NCBI GenBank assembly: GCA_963808165.1
Contig: CAWEET010000016.1
Span: forward strand, 248,001-312,000
Direction of reading: 5' to 3'
Source of the DNA: Thiosocius sp963808165
GTDB taxonomy: Bacteria; Pseudomonadota; Gammaproteobacteria; Chromatiales; Chromatiaceae
Length of the DNA stretch: 64,000 bases
Numbering within the stretch: the stretch's first letter is position 1; the number at the start of each line of letters is the position of its first letter. Below are positions 62,077 to 64,000 of the stretch, piece by piece. The position numbers were made by a program, and so were the translations under genes. The notes below the pieces were generated by a model that searched no databases, was not told where the DNA came from, and worked only from the letters and a program-made list of their open reading frames with translations.

Positions 62077-63090
62077 GTGATCCGACGATCTTTCGCGGTG
62101 AAGTCGGTCGCGTGCCCAAGCCGGCGCTTGTTTCCCTGCGTCATCGGTCGATCCATCCTGCGTCCGGGCAGTGATTGGTGCGGGCGTTCAGGCGTGGTTT
62201 GGGGGGTACTCAGTCTCCTGCTTGTGACCGCCCCGACAGGTGCCGCGGAGATCGAGCCAAGGGCCTACGTCAACACACCGGTCGGGATCAATTTCCTGAT
62301 CGCCGGCTACGTCTATTCAGAAGGCGGTCTGGCGACGGAAGGTTCGTCACCCATCAAGAATGCGGAACTCTCCACCCATACCGGGGTGGTGGCCTATGCC
62401 CGAACGCTGGATGTGGGGGGGAAATCAGGCAAGTTCGATATGATCTTGCCGTTTTCCGATCTGTCCGGGAATGCGATGGTTGCCGGCCAACGCCGCGAGC
62501 GCAATATTGCCGGTTTGAACGACCCGCGCTTCCGTTTCTCGGTCAATTTCTACGGCGCCCCCGCGTTGTCGTTGCAGGAGTTCGCCAACTACCAGCAGGA
62601 CTTGATCATAGGGGCAAGTGTCCAGGTCTCTGCGCCCCTTGGGCAATACGACAGCAACAAGCTGGTCAATCAGGGCAACAACCGTTGGTTCATCAAGCCC
62701 GACATTGGCATCTCCAAGGCGTTGGGGCCGCTGGCGTTGGAGCTCTCCACCGGCGTGTTCTATTTCACCGACAATGATGACTACTTGGGTGGCAAGAAGC
62801 TCGAGCAGGATCCGATCTCCTCCACGCAACTACACGTTACATACAATCTGGGCCGCGGCGTCTGGGCAGCACTGAGCGGGACTTACGATTACGGTGGGCG
62901 CACGACGATAGACGGCGTACGCAGCGAAGAAGCCGATGGCAATTTTCGCACGGGCGCCACACTTGCTTTGCCGGTTAACCGGAACAATTCGATCAAGCTT
63001 TACGCTGCCACCGACGTGCAAACCAGTATCGGGACGGACGTCAACCTGGTTGGGGTCGTCTGGCAGCACCGTTGGGGCGGTGGACTGTGA
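62077..63090 (+). CDS. Outer-membrane channel-like protein (Phenol_MetA_deg type)
   Basis: A 337-residue protein with a GTG start and a long N-terminal region before a signal segment (VVWGVLSLLLVTAPTGAAE, cleavage near residue 60), so the true start may be further downstream. The mature part is rich in alternating beta strands and matches the transporter family related to MetA-pathway phenol degradation: YVNTPVGINFLIAGY, GKFDMILPFSDLSG, DLIIGASVQVSAPLGQY, NRWFIKPDIGISK and a C-terminal aromatic strand LVGVVWQHRWGGGL. Function probably outer-membrane uptake; substrate unknown. Confidence 0.8.
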   Translation: MIRRSFAVKSVACPSRRLFPCVIGRSILRPGSDWCGRSGVVWGVLSLLLVTAPTGAAEIEPRAYVNTPVGINFLIAGYVYSEGGLATEGSSPIKNAELSTHTGVVAYARTLDVGGKSGKFDMILPFSDLSGNAMVAGQRRERNIAGLNDPRFRFSVNFYGAPALSLQEFANYQQDLIIGASVQVSAPLGQYDSNKLVNQGNNRWFIKPDIGISKALGPLALELSTGVFYFTDNDDYLGGKKLEQDPISSTQLHVTYNLGRGVWAALSGTYDYGGRTTIDGVRSEEADGNFRTGATLALPVNRNNSIKLYAATDVQTSIGTDVNLVGVVWQHRWGGGL

Positions 63091-63285
63091 GCCCCCTGGT
63101 GAGCGCCAAGGCCCGGTTGCGCATAGGCATCGAAAAGCCTGCTCTGGCCAAGCTGGACGCTGTCCCCGACCGTTAGGCACCTGCGCCCTGGCGCACTCGA
63201 CCCGCTCAACACAGTGAATGTGTTCTTAAAGGATCTCGATCTCAAACCGATCTTTTTTGCATATTCCCAAGGTGCAGCTGCCAGC

Positions 63286-63717
63286 ATGCGATTGACCGCA
63301 TCGATCCTGATTGTCCTGCTTGGCCACGTCGCCCATGCCGGCGGTGCGGCCTGCGTGATGGCCAAGTACCAGGGCCAGACGTTGGACTATGCGTTGGTCT
63401 ACGACCGATCGCACCCCGATGAGGCGCAGCAGGCGGCATCGGACGAACTGCGCCAGAAGGGTTATGCAGAGCATGCCGGTCGCCTCGATGTGATGCGTGC
63501 CCAGAATCTGAGCAATCTTGATCGGGCGTATGTCATCGTCATTCGCAGCGAGTTCAGGGATAGGCGCGGCAAGGCGCGTTCGGCGATGGGCTGTGGCTTC
63601 AGCGAAGATTCGTATCGCGACGCAGAACTCGATGCGGTGCGTGACCTTCAAGCCTATTTCTGGGGTTGGAAGCCCGACCTGCACGGCTACGAACTTGTGC
63701 GCCGGTTTCAGTACTGA
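63286..63717 (+). CDS. Small secreted hypothetical protein
   Basis: A 143-residue protein with a signal peptide (MRLTASILIVLLGHVAHA) and three cysteines or fewer. The mature region (YALVYDRSHPDEAQQAASDELRQKGY, YVIVIRSEFRDRRGKARSAMGCGFSEDSY) resembles small periplasmic domains built from a helix and strand pair (DUF4189-like), but I cannot name a family with confidence. An upstream GTG at 63214 is in frame; the signal peptide supports 63286. Confidence 0.6.
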   Translation: MRLTASILIVLLGHVAHAGGAACVMAKYQGQTLDYALVYDRSHPDEAQQAASDELRQKGYAEHAGRLDVMRAQNLSNLDRAYVIVIRSEFRDRRGKARSAMGCGFSEDSYRDAELDAVRDLQAYFWGWKPDLHGYELVRRFQY

Positions 63718-63737
63718 GTGTCGTCCAGCCGACTTTA

Positions 63738-64000
63738 GGGCCTGTTAACACTAATCCGGAGCGTGTCGCCGGAGGCCATTTTTTCGCAGATCAAGGCGTA
63801 ACGAGCGCTGTGTAGCAGGCTACGTAAGCGAGCTGCAACGCAGAGCTGTGGAAAAATGGCCCCGTCCCTTCGGGTTGCGCCCCAAAATGGGCCACTCGGT
63901 GTTACTCGTCGTTCATTTGGAATGACCAAACTTCACTCCTCGCGCCTTGATTGGCCCATTTTGGGGCAGCAACGACACGGTCCGGATTAGTGTTAACAGG
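63738..64000. mobile_element. MITE-like element, copy 2, inverted and cut by window end
   Basis: The left end GGGCCTGTTAACACTAATCC at 63738 is preceded by TA. The element is the reverse complement of the copy at 43592-43861 with only scattered differences, and the right end (GTGTTAACAGG) runs to the last base. About five bases are missing beyond the window. Confidence 0.85.

Overview
The window is about 62-64 percent G+C by eye, densely coded, and reads as a gammaproteobacterial chromosome, probably a sulfur-oxidising or related Chromatiales-type marine or halotolerant bacterium. That assignment is an inference from a sulfide:quinone reductase, a tungsten aldehyde oxidoreductase operon, a sucrose (compatible solute) cassette, many small c-type cytochromes, a PEP-CTERM protein and gammaproteobacterial-looking IspG, Uup, QseBC-like and CbrAB-like proteins. 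I saw no rRNA, tRNA, CRISPR array, prophage or intact transposase.

Layout. 1-8.3 kb: a Nudix hydrolase; a NYN nuclease fused to a cold-shock-like domain; a translationally coupled set of thermostable-hemolysin-like protein, acyl-AMP ligase, heme-oxygenase-like oxidase and SDR reductase; and a QseBC-type two-component pair. 8.4-19 kb: a DEDD exonuclease and a cNMP/CBS/DUF294 protein, a two-subunit sodium:solute symporter, and a CbrA-like transporter-kinase with an NtrC-like regulator lacking GAFTGA. The same palindrome, GTTAC-N5-GTAAC, lies in front of both the symporter operon and the regulator operon. 19-32.6 kb: an RCK-gated cation channel, DUF302 protein, sulfide:quinone reductase, ispG, HbpS/GlcG-like protein, Crp/Fnr regulator, TPMT-type methyltransferase, ABC-F protein Uup, an ecotin-family protease inhibitor and a multi-domain NlpE/META envelope protein.

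32.6-38.4 kb: the sucrose cassette sps-spp-fruK-ams on the minus strand, with a one-base frameshift in spp. 38.8-43.4 kb: an aor operon (four-cluster ferredoxin, tungsten AOR, FAD reductase, MoaD-like protein, unknown protein) followed by a DksA/TraR zinc-finger protein. 43.6-64 kb is accessory-like. It is bracketed by two inverted copies of one approximately 270-bp MITE-like element and contains two damaged secreted-protein genes, five proteins with a CxxCH haem motif, an asparagine synthetase-like protein, an IscR homologue that has lost all its cluster ligands, a PQQ-dependent dehydrogenase beside pqqA and pqqD without pqqB, pqqC or pqqE, a gluzincin-like protein, an SNase-like protein, an outer-membrane channel-like protein, and a cohesin/PEP-CTERM gene next to a dockerin/PKD-repeat/cytochrome gene.

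The most unusual candidate system is the last pair. A cohesin protein carrying a PEP-CTERM anchoring signal (57.4-58.0 kb) is followed by a 1084-residue secreted protein (58.1-61.4 kb). That protein has a dockerin at its N terminus, nine PKD-like domains (six of them near-identical 279-bp repeats) and a CxxCH haem motif embedded in a C-terminal cadherin-like domain. This could be a stalked cytochrome docked to the cell surface by cohesin-dockerin binding. The architecture is seen in the sequence; the function is inference.
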